A DNA stretch of 64,000 nt. Origin: Parvibaculum sp. GTDB lineage: Bacteria; Pseudomonadota; Alphaproteobacteria; Parvibaculales; Parvibaculaceae. Under the pieces are notes generated by a model, which did no database searches, was not told the origin of the DNA, and saw nothing but the letters and a program-made list of their open reading frames with translations. The translations under genes were made by a program, and so were the position numbers. Of this stretch, positions 12,801 to 21,390 are shown piece after piece (the first letter of the stretch is position 1; each line of letters opens with the position of its first letter). The stretch covers positions 1-64,000 of the forward strand of contig JAUSLL010000119.1 of NCBI GenBank assembly GCA_030649335.1. Direction: 5' to 3'.

Positions 12801-13060
12801 TCATCCGGCATCAGCCCGAAGGCGACCAGAAACTCCATCAGGCCGGAGCGGCGGTCGAGATAACGGTCGCGTCGCCGCCGCATGCCGCGCGGTACACGCC
12901 GCTGAACCGCCAGCGATGACTGGTCCTTGGGATTGCGGCCGTCGCCGAAAATGCGAGAGCCCCCACCGAGCGAGCTGCGGGGCACGCCGTCCTGATCGAG
13001 TTCCACCGCCCACCAGCCAATGGAATTTGTACCGAGGTCCAGTCCGAGCCTATAGCGCAT
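9806..13060 (-). CDS. cas9: Type II-C Cas9 (about 1084 aa from MRYRLGLDLGTNSIGWW)
   Basis: RuvC-I DLGTNSIGWWAV; arginine-rich RGMRRRRDRYLDRR; RuvC-II EEIVVELARDLKMNKEQK; HNH EIEHILPFSKTLDDSMANKVICLREANRAKRDRAPFE; RuvC-III DHRHHALDAFVVAMTD. Confidence 0.97.
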   Translation of the reverse strand: MRYRLGLDLGTNSIGWWAVELDQDGVPRSSLGGGSRIFGDGRNPKDQSSLAVQRRVPRGMRRRRDRYLDRRSGLMEFLVAFGLMPDDEAERKALENLDPYILRAAAIDRPLAPHELGRALFHLNQRRGFKSNRKTDGGDADKETGVVKERINELRKLMEKTGARTLGEYFHKRHVKGRMVRARPEAGFYPDRQMYEDEFAAIHETQAPHQTLSPEQWDALRDIIFFQRPLKPVDPGWCLMEEGERRAHRALPLTQEFRMVQEANNLRVQCPGQPARPLTMIERDKVLDHLRTRKELKLEQMLKFLKLPSGSTVNLFDDHRTTIKGEEASDRLKSDHIFGKGWLDFPVERRTEIVRKLIETEKPEEIERIAMAEWGLNEAAAKKLAAKAMPEGYARLSEKAIARLLPIMEGQGLNYAEAVAEVPEYGHHSDFRPDKVRDHLPYYAEVLTRHCVGADPSKPKEDEVGHYGRLANPTVHIGLNQIRRTVNRVIEVHGRPEEIVVELARDLKMNKEQKDEARKKNSLNEAANRARDEKIRAAGVAPSPHLLRKLRLWEEQKVGTVNLCPFTGDAISFEMAISDATEIEHILPFSKTLDDSMANKVICLREANRAKRDRAPFEAFQNDPTIGPRKYVYDDILFRTDKLEGNKRWRFHADAMERYENEERGFLDRQLNETKYLSRIARSYLAHLYNEKDEGRLRVRAIPGKLTAMLRGKWGLSSLLPGHNRVGAEDAPPRKNRDDHRHHALDAFVVAMTDQRLLQLISQLNANADRKRLIDAIPDPWEDFDREVLRAQLARLTVAHKTDHGSPGKKGMTTGALHNDTAYGIVGPGKKGNTQVVYRVPLAKFSTPKDMDNGLPAIRDAALREALTGAWEAFKLAPPDTTNPDNPDSRKKPQNLAVAFAEMVATQGVKISGRIQKVRRVRIYDELGVIAIKDRKTGKPYKAYKPDGNEFAEVWALPDGGWRTVIVRRFDANQRGFNPADFRPHPAAKKLMRLHIDDMGAIGEGPERRIVRVCKMSTQSGKEYVYLADHNEGNVDARVRNKELKYLAESCSGLQKKNFRKVGVDEIGRLTDPGPRTPVGPRAA

Positions 13061-13205
13061 CGTGCGTTTCCTATTAAGAAGGCGGCATTTTGCTGATTGG
13101 CCGCACACTCCAACTCAATTGCCGTGATTTGCATTCAGTTCAAATTAGCCATTTTCTAGTCAAAAGGATCTTGTCTTGGCAATCAACCCTCACTAGACTG
13201 ATGAT

Positions 13206-13336
13206 TGTCGATACGATTTATATTTAGCCGATAGAAAATCGCGGACCGTTAGCGAAAGCCTCCGGGCCTAGCAGCCGTTAACAAGCCCTTGGGGCATAAA
13301 ATCAAAGGGTAGGCCACGGCCTACCCTTTTGTTTTG
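13206..13336 (+). ncRNA. tracrRNA (5' end approximate)
   Basis: 13223-13247 TTTAGCCGATAGAAAATCGCGGACC is the exact reverse complement of repeat positions 10-34; followed by hairpins and terminator AAAGGGTAGGCCACGGCCTACCCTTTTGTTTT; possible promoter TTGTCT(13171)-N17-TAGACT(13194). Confidence 0.92.
13304..13335 (+). terminator. Rho-independent terminator of the tracrRNA
   Basis: AAAGGGTAGGCC-AC-GGCCTACCCTTT followed by T-rich tract. Confidence 0.9.
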
Positions 13337-13495
13337 ATTGCAAGGTCTTTGAGGCAATGTGGCTTTGGCGCAATGCGGCCATTCAATATCCGATAATATG
13401 CAGTATGGACAGTTGCCGTATTGGGCAGTTTTGTTTGTATGCTGAGTGAAATTAGTAAGCATGATCGGGAATCTAATTGTATCTACCAGTAGCCT

Positions 13496-14206
13496 CTAAT
13501 CGGGTATCGCCTTGGTAATCATTCTGAGAATCCGACGCTCACTTGCGATGCTATCCGCAATAGCCTTGTTCTTCGGATCCTTTGCCAGTAGCGCCTCCAA
13601 CGCAGCTATAGATTTCTTGAAGCTCTTCTTGCGTTTCCGCAATTCGTCCCAAATTTTCTTGTCTTCGGGTGTCATGGGACCCCTCACCTCTGCCCTGCCC
13701 GTATTCATATCGATAATAATGTCGTCTGGATGGGGGATCATTTCAGGAGCAGGGATACCCAATTTCTTGCAGCGCTCAATTTCTTTCATCCCATCAATTT
13801 TGTATTCGATCATGGTCTTGATGTACTCGTCGTGCAGCGCCTTCTTATCTTCCTCCACAACTCTCAAAAGATCGGTGAACGTTTTCTGTGCCTTTGCATT
13901 TCCCTTCGCAGCCGAGAGTGCTACACCGCGCAAAATAGCCTGAACAACTGGTATCTCGACGAGCTTTTCACCGTCACGCACGCTGATAGTGCGATAGGCC
14001 TCTTCCTGAACAATGTCCTTCATGCGCTCTTCGCTCATGTGTGGAACGCCTGTGGCTACGGCTTTCTTTTTTGGGCGCCCGTTTGGATTTCCAGATTGTC
14101 CAGGCTTGAATCTTGTCGCGGCGGGTGGCTTTCCGTAGCCCACTGCTTCGTCATCCGCATTATTTTCAGTATCAAGCTTTCTCGCTTCTGCTCGACGCAC
14201 ACTCAT
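13496..14206 (-). CDS. DUF5681 domain protein
   Basis: GYGKPPAATRFKPGQSGNPNGRPKKK N-terminal signature. Confidence 0.85.
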   Translation of the reverse strand: MSVRRAEARKLDTENNADDEAVGYGKPPAATRFKPGQSGNPNGRPKKKAVATGVPHMSEERMKDIVQEEAYRTISVRDGEKLVEIPVVQAILRGVALSAAKGNAKAQKTFTDLLRVVEEDKKALHDEYIKTMIEYKIDGMKEIERCKKLGIPAPEMIPHPDDIIIDMNTGRAEVRGPMTPEDKKIWDELRKRKKSFKKSIAALEALLAKDPKNKAIADSIASERRILRMITKAIPD

Positions 14207-15621
14207 GAGCCTTCTCCAAGATTAGTTGGAGTGAGAGTGTCTGTGGGTTCGTTTGAAATCCCCGAAATGTAAGTCTTACTCAGACCAGGCTGATTTTCGG
14301 GGTAGGGCGCTTGTCGAGCGTTGGTAGCTTGATTAAATGTCTCACCGGTCTCCACCAGTATCGCGTCGTCTTTCGCGAATGCTTCCCAACGCCGAATGAT
14401 CCGATCGACATAGATCGGATCAAGCTCAGCGAGATAGGCACGGCGGCTTGTCTTGTGCGCGGCGATCAGCGTCGAACCGCTGCCACCGAACGGGTCGAGC
14501 ACCACATCATTGCGTTTCGACACATCCTTGATGGCGTCAGCGATCATTGCGACTGGCTTGACGGTGGGATGGAGGGCAAGTTCTTCCATGCGTCCTGCCC
14601 GTAATGTGTTGACGCCTTTGTATTCCCAGACATTGGTCCGGTACCGACCATGTTGGCCGAGTTCGAAACTGTTTAGGTGAGGCGCAGTGCCGTTCTTGAA
14701 AGCAAAGACCAATTCATGACGGGATCGATAGAAAGTGCCCATTCCCCCATTGTCCTTTGCCCAGATACATAAGTTTTTGAGTTCACTGAAGACTGTCTCG
14801 CCCGCCGCGAGCATTTCAGACATATGGCGCCAGTCCATGCAGATGAAATGGATCGATCCATCGAGGCTGAAGTTAGCCAAATGCCGGAAGGCCGAACGGA
14901 GAAAGGTTGTAAACTCTTCGTGCGACATCTCGCCGGATGCCATCGCGAACTCGCGATGCTTGATGGCGCCGAGCCCACCAACGTTGCCATCAATCACGAC
15001 ATTGTAGGGCGGGTCAGTGAAGACCATTCTGGCTTTGGTTCGTCCAAGCAAACGCTCGTAGGTGTCGGCTTCGAGCGCGTTGCCGCAAATCAGACGGTGC
15101 GGACCTAATTGCCAAATGTCGCCGGGCTGCGAAATTGCGCTTCCGTCTTCAACCACAGGCAATTGATCCTCTAATGGATCGCCAACTTCCTCTGGGTTAA
15201 GCCCTTCGATCAAATTGTCGATCTCGGGGATCGAAAACCCTAAGACTCCAATGTCGAAGTCGAGATCAATCTCGAGCAAGTGTTGTAGTTCTTCTGCGAG
15301 CAATTCTTCGTCCCAGCCAGCGTTGAGCGCCAGCTTGTTGTCCGCTAGCACGTAGGCTCGTTTCTGGGCAGGTGTCATGCTCTCGAGCCTGATGCAAGGG
15401 ACACAATTCATTTGAAGTTGTCGCGCCGCTTCCACGCGTCCGTGGCCCGCGAGAATTGTGTTCTCGCCATCGATCAGAACCGGATTGGTGAAGCCAAAGG
15501 TCCGCATGCTATCGGCCAGCTGATTGATCTGCTTCTTGGAGTGGGTACGGGCATTGCGCGCCCAGGGCCTGAGCGCCGTGATCGCTATCTTTTCCAGGAC
15601 CAGTTCATTGCTCGTGATCAT
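14203..15621 (-). CDS. ParB-like nuclease domain fused to a site-specific DNA methyltransferase
   Basis: N-term NARTHSKKQINQLADSMRTFGFTNPVLIDGENTILAGHGRVEAARQL; methylase motifs MVFTDPPYNV and VLDPFGGSGSTLIAA. Confidence 0.93.
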   Translation of the reverse strand: MITSNELVLEKIAITALRPWARNARTHSKKQINQLADSMRTFGFTNPVLIDGENTILAGHGRVEAARQLQMNCVPCIRLESMTPAQKRAYVLADNKLALNAGWDEELLAEELQHLLEIDLDFDIGVLGFSIPEIDNLIEGLNPEEVGDPLEDQLPVVEDGSAISQPGDIWQLGPHRLICGNALEADTYERLLGRTKARMVFTDPPYNVVIDGNVGGLGAIKHREFAMASGEMSHEEFTTFLRSAFRHLANFSLDGSIHFICMDWRHMSEMLAAGETVFSELKNLCIWAKDNGGMGTFYRSRHELVFAFKNGTAPHLNSFELGQHGRYRTNVWEYKGVNTLRAGRMEELALHPTVKPVAMIADAIKDVSKRNDVVLDPFGGSGSTLIAAHKTSRRAYLAELDPIYVDRIIRRWEAFAKDDAILVETGETFNQATNARQAPYPENQPGLSKTYISGISNEPTDTLTPTNLGEGS

Positions 15622-15757
15622 CGTTCACCCCCTCAGGCACAGATTCGATTTGTCTTCCATATTCGTAAGATCATAAAAACGATGCTGCTTGTCAACCCTC
15701 ATGCTATGATTCAGTAAGACCAAAAAAACAAAATGGTCATAAAGATGGGGTTTGCAC

Positions 15758-16093
15758 ATGGGATTAGGATGGAAGATAGGCCAGCTCAGGCTGGAGAATA
15801 ATCAATCACTTCAAGAGGTTGCTGATGCCGTGAAAGTATCAAAAGCCCATATTTGGGAGCTAGAGAAAGAACGCACCGACAACCCGTCAATGGCGCTGGT
15901 AACGCGGCTTGCCGACCACTTTGGGGTCTCCGTCGGCTATCTGATCGACGAGGATCTCACATCGCCTGAAGCCGATGACACGCTTATCCGCATGTTCAGG
16001 CAGGCGAAGGAACTCGATCCGGGGGATCTGATGGTCATCGATGATATGATGCAGTCCTTATTGAAACGTCGAAGGGAGAGGCATGGGACTTGA
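15758..16093 (+). CDS. XRE-family HTH regulator
   Basis: IGQLRLENNQSLQEVADAVKVSKAHIWELEKERTDNPSMALVTRLADHFGVSVGYLI. Confidence 0.9.
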   Translation: MGLGWKIGQLRLENNQSLQEVADAVKVSKAHIWELEKERTDNPSMALVTRLADHFGVSVGYLIDEDLTSPEADDTLIRMFRQAKELDPGDLMVIDDMMQSLLKRRRERHGT

Positions 16094-16904
16094 GCTTGAT
16101 CGGATCGCTCTGGATGACTTCAGCGCCCACCCGGAAGGCTTGGCGCGTGCAATCCATGCGCAATTGCCCGGCCATCAAACAGGTGCTGTTCCGGTCTATG
16201 AAATCGCCCGTGCGCTTGATATTGAAGAAATCCGTGAAGAGCGTTTGAGCAAAATCGAAGGTGCTCTAATCACCACGCCTGAAAAAAGCTTTGGGTCCAT
16301 TCTCGTTAACGCGAACTCCTCTTTCAAACGTCGTCGCTTCACGGTTGGCCATGAGCTCTGCCACTTTCTGGATCTGACGCATCAAGCGACAGCGTCCACC
16401 GGATTCCAGTGTGCAAAAGTCAGCTTCGTCATTCCTGAATATATGGTTCGCCATATGAGGCAGGAGAATGAGGCAGATCGTTTTGCTATCGAGCTGCTAG
16501 CGCCCGAAGCTCGCGTGGCTGCTTTTCTCAAATCGACTCCTGATTTGGAGCAAATTATCGCGCTCTCGGAGGGGCTTTGGATCAGCAAGACAGCCGCCGC
16601 TCGCCGCTACGTTGAACTCCACCCGGAACCGCTCGCCGTCGTGTTAAGCCAGCATGGTGTCATTAGCAGCATAGTGCGTCCGCCAAAGTTTCCGTATCTG
16701 CGAGTTTGGAACAATCACGCGCTACCGGCCACTCCTGCGAGGAGCGGCAATGAGATTAGCGATTGGCATGAGGTCCGCGCGACAAGCTGGCTTAGCAGTC
16801 CCTCTCGCAGTTTAGTTCGCACACAGACGCTCTATCAGAGAGACGGTTATGCCATGACGCTTATGCATGCGGATTTACAGCCGAGCCCGCTAATCGTTAG
16901 CTAA
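16083..16904 (+). CDS. ImmA/IrrE family metallopeptidase
   Basis: RRRFTVGHELCHFLDL (HExxH) and RQENEADRFAIELLAPE; overlaps the XRE gene. Confidence 0.9.
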   Translation: MGLELDRIALDDFSAHPEGLARAIHAQLPGHQTGAVPVYEIARALDIEEIREERLSKIEGALITTPEKSFGSILVNANSSFKRRRFTVGHELCHFLDLTHQATASTGFQCAKVSFVIPEYMVRHMRQENEADRFAIELLAPEARVAAFLKSTPDLEQIIALSEGLWISKTAAARRYVELHPEPLAVVLSQHGVISSIVRPPKFPYLRVWNNHALPATPARSGNEISDWHEVRATSWLSSPSRSLVRTQTLYQRDGYAMTLMHADLQPSPLIVS

Positions 16905-16987
16905 CGAAATTTGCGTCGCACGGAATTAGCCGCCGCTGGGAGAGTGCGCGATGAAGGCACAGGTACACCTCTATGTCAGTGAAACAT

Positions 16988-17007
16988 AATTCCTAGTTAT
17001 CGATAGG
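16988..17007. repeat. Dispersed inverted-repeat motif, site 1
   Basis: AATTCCTAGTTATCGATAGG, followed by AGTT. Confidence 0.8.
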
Positions 17008-17247
17008 AGTTTTCGAATTCGGGCTGGTTCGCTCAACCCATGAGGCGATCTCAATTTAAAGCCAGAGGAATCTGCTGGATTTAGATCGCAGATTATACAT
17101 ACCTACCTTGATCGGCGAGGTTCGTCGTTCGCACTCTCCTTCGGGAGGCATCGTGTTCATGATGGCAAGCTATGTCCGCTCGTGGCGCAATGCAGAGTTC
17201 AGTCAGCAAAGACGTTTGTCTCGCTGATGATGTAAATCGGTTTTCGT

Positions 17248-18066
17248 TTAAGCAAAGCTCATCTTCACATCGCCAAGGCCTTGATCGAAGCGGCAGAGGA
17301 TGTTGTCGCCTGCTTTGACCGGAAAGGCGCGCACGAAGGAGCCGGTCAGGATGACGTGGCCCGGTTCAAAGGCGACGCCGAATTCGCCGAGTTTGTTGGC
17401 GAGCCAAGCGACTGACGTCACGGGATTGCCGAGGACCGCTGATGCTTCACCTTTTTGCTCTTCTTTTTCATTGCAAATGATCGAGCCGATGACGCGGCGG
17501 ATATCGATCTGATCGAGACGGCGCGGATTTGCACCAAGCACAACAGCACCGCAGGCGGCAAGGTCGGCAACCGTGTCGATGAGGTTCATGCCTGGCGCGC
17601 GGGCGATACGGAAATCGACGATCTCGATGGCGGGCACGACGAAGTCGGTTGCGCGGATCACATCCATCGGCAGGATGCCCGGACCTTGCAGGCGTTCCTT
17701 CATCACAAAAGCGATTTCAATTTCGATCATCGGATCGAAGAAATGGGATGCTGCGATGGGTGTGTCTTCGGGAAAGAAGAGGTCATCCGTCATGGCACTG
17801 AAGTCAGGCTCTTTCGATCCGGACATTTCCTGCATGGCCTTTGACGTGAGACCGACTTTGTAGCCTTTGATCCGGCGTCCGGCTGCGAGCTGACGCGCGA
17901 CGAACATTTCCTGTATGCGATAGGAGTCTTCGACCTCGATGCATGGATAGGTTTTGGTGAGGAGCGGCATGGGCTTTCGCGTTTCGTAAACACCAACGAG
18001 ATCGTTGACGATTTTCTCGCGGGTTTTCTGATCAAGCATTGCTGCCTCCGTTTTTCTGTGCCGCAC
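17248..18066 (-). CDS. 2-oxo-hept-4-ene-1,7-dioate hydratase / 2-keto-4-pentenoate hydratase family
   Basis: [41 protein letters not shown]; neighbour of an HpaI-like aldolase. Confidence 0.87.
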   Translation of the reverse strand: MRHRKTEAAMLDQKTREKIVNDLVGVYETRKPMPLLTKTYPCIEVEDSYRIQEMFVARQLAAGRRIKGYKVGLTSKAMQEMSGSKEPDFSAMTDDLFFPEDTPIAASHFFDPMIEIEIAFVMKERLQGPGILPMDVIRATDFVVPAIEIVDFRIARAPGMNLIDTVADLAACGAVVLGANPRRLDQIDIRRVIGSIICNEKEEQKGEASAVLGNPVTSVAWLANKLGEFGVAFEPGHVILTGSFVRAFPVKAGDNILCRFDQGLGDVKMSFA

Positions 18067-18811
18067 GCACGGTTTGCAAATCGCTGCGTGTCGCCATCTG
18101 GAGTGCGGCGATGTCGGTGGTAACGGAAATCATCTGAAAGCCCTGCTCGATGCGCAGAGGTGCCACTTTCGAATTGGAAAGAACGGCGGTCGCGATCTTT
18201 GCGTCCTTGGCGGCCTTGCTCACCTTCGCGATGGCAGCATCAAAGACGGGCTTGCCGTCATTATCGCCCGGCGGAAGACCCAGCGCGATGGACAGGTCGA
18301 ACGGGCCGACAAACAGCGCGTCAACGCCCGGAACATTGGCGATCTCTTCGACAGCGGCTAAAGCCTCTTTCGTTTCGATCATCGGGATGACGGCAACGCG
18401 CGCATTGGCTTCCATGAAATAGCCTTGTCCGTCTCGCAAGCTCACGCGCACGGGGCCGAAGCTGCGTCGACCATGCGGCGGATAGAGACATGCCTCGACG
18501 GCGCGTTGCGCGTCTTCAACGGTCTGGATCATGGGGATGACAATGCCGAGTGCGCCTGCGTCGAGCACACGACCGATGATGCCCGGATCGTTCCACGGCA
18601 CACGTACAATCGGCACGGCGGATGTGAGGTCAATGGCGCGGATCATGGCGAGGGCGGTCTCGTAATCCATACAGCCATGCTGCATGTCGATGAGAATCCA
18701 ATCGAAGCCGCCGCGGGCGAGCGCTTCTGCACCAAGAGCGCCCGGCATCATGGCCCAGGCGCCGAGCGTGACCTCGTCATTGCTCCAGCGTGATTTGAGA
18801 CTTTCCGTCAT
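18032..18811 (-). CDS. HpcH/HpaI family aldolase (4-hydroxy-2-oxoheptanedioate aldolase-like)
   Basis: [56 protein letters not shown]. Confidence 0.9.
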   Translation of the reverse strand: MTESLKSRWSNDEVTLGAWAMMPGALGAEALARGGFDWILIDMQHGCMDYETALAMIRAIDLTSAVPIVRVPWNDPGIIGRVLDAGALGIVIPMIQTVEDAQRAVEACLYPPHGRRSFGPVRVSLRDGQGYFMEANARVAVIPMIETKEALAAVEEIANVPGVDALFVGPFDLSIALGLPPGDNDGKPVFDAAIAKVSKAAKDAKIATAVLSNSKVAPLRIEQGFQMISVTTDIAALQMATRSDLQTVRAAQKNGGSNA

Positions 18812-18923
18812 TGTGTTTCCTTCCCTGACGCCCATTGCTTTGACGCGGGCTTGTCTAATAAATGACTGTCATCATAATTGATTAAAGTCAATAAATTGTC
18901 TGTCAGGGAGGGCGTGGAAAGTG

Positions 18924-19646
18924 TCAGGCCTTGCGGGATGTCTTTTTTGCGGGCGAAGGGCGCGATGCCTTTGCCTGATCGATCAGACCTTCAACGCCGA
19001 TGGCAAGTTTGATGCGAAGTCTTTTGAGGAGGCGTGCTTTTGAGCCGACGCCGCTGATCCAATTGAGCAGGCTCAGATAATAGATTCCGAAAAGCGCCTC
19101 GGCCGCCATCAGGGGGTCGACGCTTTGGCGAATATCTCCGGCAGCCTGTCCGGCGATAATGACATCGCCGATGCCTTTGTAGATGCCGCGCATCAGGCGT
19201 GCGAGATCCTCGCTCGGTGTTCCGTCTGCGCGCACCGAAACTTCCTTCAGCAGCGGTCTTGTGAGTTCCCTGTCCTGATCGTGATATTCGATCATCGAGT
19301 TGAAGACGAGCATCAGCTTGTCGAGCAGAGCAGCGGAAGGGGGCAGGTGTCTGAAGGCGTTTTGTGCCTCTTCAAGCATGTCGCCGCTGAAGACCATGAC
19401 CAGCAGTTCTTCCTTGGATTTGGCATAGAGGAAGAGTGTGCCCGTTCCGATATCGGCTTTCTCGGCGATTTCCTGAGTCGTCGTATCGGCGAATCCCTTA
19501 GTGGCGAAAAGCTCTTTTGCGGCAGCAATAATCCGGTCGCGCTTTTCCTGTTTGTTGCGTTCGCGACGACCGGTTTCCGGCGTGGTTTCAACGCGCGAAT
19601 CCTTCGTTTGTTTGCTTGCGGGCTTTTTCGCCAAATTCTTCGCCAC
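18924..19646 (-). CDS. TetR/AcrR family regulator
   Basis: RIIAAAKELFATKGFADTTTQEIAEKADIGTGTLFLYAKSKEELL. Confidence 0.92.
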   Translation of the reverse strand: MAKNLAKKPASKQTKDSRVETTPETGRRERNKQEKRDRIIAAAKELFATKGFADTTTQEIAEKADIGTGTLFLYAKSKEELLVMVFSGDMLEEAQNAFRHLPPSAALLDKLMLVFNSMIEYHDQDRELTRPLLKEVSVRADGTPSEDLARLMRGIYKGIGDVIIAGQAAGDIRQSVDPLMAAEALFGIYYLSLLNWISGVGSKARLLKRLRIKLAIGVEGLIDQAKASRPSPAKKTSRKA

Positions 19647-19752
19647 GAATTGTCTCTTTCTTGAAAATAAAGAAGCACCAACAAATCAACGCGTTAGTGG
19701 TCCTAATGTCCAACGGCTGCCGCGCCAAGTCCAGCTTTGCGGCATTGGCCGC

Positions 19753-19822
19753 TTGACAGTCTGCACTTTGGCAATAAACTGAGTACAGTCATTATTGAGA
19801 CAAATCATAAAATAAGTCTCAA
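19753..19822 (+). promoter_or_regulatory. Putative promoter with downstream inverted-repeat operator for the HpaB operon
   Basis: TTGACA (19753)-N16-TAAACT (19775); then TTGAGAC (19795-19801)-N14-GTCTCAA (19816-19822). Confidence 0.55.
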
Positions 19823-19890
19823 CAGGGTCCAGCCGCAGCGCGCATGTCGTGCCCGACGGGGGACCTGCTCAAAAACGGAGGGAACGCGAG

Positions 19891-21390
19891 ATGGCTGCAC
19901 GTACGGGTGAGCAATTTCTAAAAGGTCTGGTTGATGGTCGCGAGGTCTGGGTCGGCAACGAAAAAGTATCCGATGTGACTGAGCATCCGGCCTTTGCCGG
20001 CGCGGCGCGCGGTCTCGCCGCCACATTCGACTTGCAGCATGAGTTTGCCGACGATTGCCTGATGGCAGATTCGGAAACCGGCGAGCAGATCAATGTCAGC
20101 CACATGATCCCGCGCTCCAAGGAAGACCTGAAGACGCGTCACAAGGGTTTGCAGCGGACAGCCGAATATACGGTCGGTGTTATGGGGCGCTCGCCTGACT
20201 ACATGAATGTGACCTATGCAGGCTTTGCCGGACGTTCCGACGAATGGAGCGCAAACGGCAATGAAGAAGGCGGCGAAAACCTGGTCAAATATCAGAAGTT
20301 CTTGCGCCGTGACGACATCTCGCTGACCCACACCATCATCCAGCCGACCATCGACAAGGCGGAAGGCGATGCGCCGAAGCCCGGTAATAAGGTTTCGTTG
20401 CGTAAGGTGGGCGAAACCGAACATGGCATCATCGTGCGCGGTGCGCGCATTCTGGCGACGCTTGCGCCTTTTGCTGACGAGATTGCCGTCTATCCCGGTG
20501 CGCCGCTCCTGCCGGGCACCGACGATTACGCGCTCGCCTTCTGCATTCCGATGAATACACCCGGCTTGAAATTCATTTGCCGCGATAGCTGTGCAGGCTC
20601 GCGCAATGCTTTCGATCATCCGCTGTCATCGCGCTTCGATGAGCAGGACGCCTATGTGATTTTCGATGATGTCGAAGTACCGTGGGATCGTCTGCACATC
20701 AACTGCAACATGGCCGTTTACAATCAGGTCATGCGCACGGGCTGGTTCCCCAACATCATGCAGCAGACCATGATCCGCGCGCAGACCAAGCTCGAATTTG
20801 CTTGGGGCATGGCCGCGCGCATGGCGGAATCGATCAATGCGGTGCAGCCGATCAACGCGCAAATGCTCGGCGAAATCTGGACCTTTGCCGAACTCGCTCG
20901 TTCGACCATTCAAACTGCCGAAGACAATGCGCATGAGCATGGCAACGGGGTGTGGTTTCCTCAAGGGGCACCATTGGTAGCGCTGCGTGCCTCACTGCCG
21001 CATTGGTTTCCGCGCGTGAACGAAATCGTCCGTCTGATCGGCTCGCATAATCTGTTGGCCGCTCCGACTGCCGCTCAATTTGCGGACCCCAAACTGCGGC
21101 CTCTGATTGAAGAGTTCATGCACGGGGCAGGTGATGTGAGTGCCGAAGCGCGCGCACGCATTTTCCGTCTGGCGTGGGACTTCTCCGGCAGCGCACTTGC
21201 CAGCCGCAACGAACAATATGAGCGTTTCTATCTGGCGTCCGGTGCGCGCAATCAACAATTGGCTCACATGATGGGCGACCGCGCACGGGCCGACCGTCTC
21301 GTTGATCGCTTCATGACGGAACCTTACGGCGAAGCGGACGCTTCCAATGGCGCTTCAAAGAAAAGCAAAAAAGTAGGACAGGCAGCATGA
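19891..21390 (+). CDS. HpaB-family 4-hydroxyphenylacetate 3-monooxygenase-like oxygenase component
   Basis: MAARTGEQFLKGLVDGREVWVGNEKVSDVTEHPAFAGAARGLAATFDLQHE; ATG at 19891 chosen over the 19849 ORF start. Confidence 0.88.
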   Translation: MAARTGEQFLKGLVDGREVWVGNEKVSDVTEHPAFAGAARGLAATFDLQHEFADDCLMADSETGEQINVSHMIPRSKEDLKTRHKGLQRTAEYTVGVMGRSPDYMNVTYAGFAGRSDEWSANGNEEGGENLVKYQKFLRRDDISLTHTIIQPTIDKAEGDAPKPGNKVSLRKVGETEHGIIVRGARILATLAPFADEIAVYPGAPLLPGTDDYALAFCIPMNTPGLKFICRDSCAGSRNAFDHPLSSRFDEQDAYVIFDDVEVPWDRLHINCNMAVYNQVMRTGWFPNIMQQTMIRAQTKLEFAWGMAARMAESINAVQPINAQMLGEIWTFAELARSTIQTAEDNAHEHGNGVWFPQGAPLVALRASLPHWFPRVNEIVRLIGSHNLLAAPTAAQFADPKLRPLIEEFMHGAGDVSAEARARIFRLAWDFSGSALASRNEQYERFYLASGARNQQLAHMMGDRARADRLVDRFMTEPYGEADASNGASKKSKKVGQAA

